Shown here: positions 22,510 to 22,796 of the stretch, piece by piece
How the letters are laid out: each line of letters opens with the position of its first letter
Position numbering within the stretch: position 1 is the first letter of the stretch
Source: a virus
DNA length: 22,796 nt
Direction: 5' to 3' (one strand)
IMG/VR virus record: IMGVR_UViG_3300009507_000137
Location: 1 to 22,796 of that record
Program-made: the position numbers and the translations under genes
The notes under the pieces: model-generated
Seen by the model: only the letters and a program-made list of their open reading frames with translations
What the model was told of the DNA's origin: nothing
The model's database searches: none

Positions 22510-22796
22510 GTAACAAACATCCCGACGGGTACATCCCGAAAATCAAGTATTGGAAGTCACGCCTCGAATCTGCTACGACCTCGTATGACAAGGCAAAGGC
22601 AAACTCAAAGCTCGCCTACTTCGTCACTCAACACACCTCGAAGTACGGGCCTCTCAATACGGAAGAGCTCAGTCCCCCTGATTGGAATACACAAGCCAAC
22701 TACGACAGGCTACGCCGAGAGGGCGGCGGGTCGTTTTACACAGCCCTCATCGACGCCTTCTTCAAGGCTGACAACAACAACAAGCCTCGCCTTGTC
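22506..22796 (+). CDS. Early protein cut by window edge, unknown
   Basis: The frame begins MSNKHPDGYIPKIKYWKSRL, with the ATG inside the preceding TGA (ATGA), and stays open for all 97 codons to the window end. It is charged, with a helix ESATTSYDKAKANSKLAYFV and later PPDWNTQANYDRLRREGG. No family can be assigned from the fragment. Confidence 0.65.
   Translation, partial: MSNKHPDGYIPKIKYWKSRLESATTSYDKAKANSKLAYFVTQHTSKYGPLNTEELSPPDWNTQANYDRLRREGGGSFYTALIDAFFKADNNNKPRLV

Overview
The window looks like part of the genome of a tailed double-stranded DNA phage (or prophage) with HK97-type heads and a siphovirus-like long tail. One late operon fills positions 1-18378 on the minus strand. It encodes HNH nuclease, a tail-terminator-like protein, small and large terminase, portal, two small unknown proteins, a prohead protease fused to the capsid protein, head-tail connector proteins, two tail tube proteins, tail assembly chaperones, tape measure and a giant tail-tip/fibre protein cut by the window edge. 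The genes are packed head to tail, and many share one base as TAATG or TGATG.

Positions 18379-20387 hold no convincing gene. They form a divergent control and probable replication region. It contains ten GGAGAC-core repeats, six near-identical 18-bp palindromes of the TGTARGA...TTCCTACA type in tandem plus a degenerate copy, an isolated mirror-image copy about 550 bp away, an AT-rich core with a perfect DnaA box, and several hairpins.

From 20388 to the right edge nine small plus-strand genes follow, apparently an early operon. None has a product I can name. The first is bracketed by two RNA-like folds resembling a tRNA acceptor/T-arm minihelix.

Clear Shine-Dalgarno sequences are almost absent on both strands. 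Plus-strand leaders are A/C-rich, and the tail-tip N-terminus resembles (from memory) tail proteins of Bacteroidota phages. A Bacteroidota or similar SD-independent host is therefore the best guess, but it is not proven. No integrase, lysis gene, polymerase, tRNA gene or CRISPR array is visible.

Two recoding events stand out. One is a standard -1 frameshift (A_AAA_AAA) that fuses the two tail chaperone frames. The other is a second tail tube gene that ends in UAG but continues in the same frame through a Gly-rich linker into a 323-residue beta-rich domain lacking a credible start of its own. This looks like programmed stop-codon readthrough that decorates a minority of tail tube subunits.
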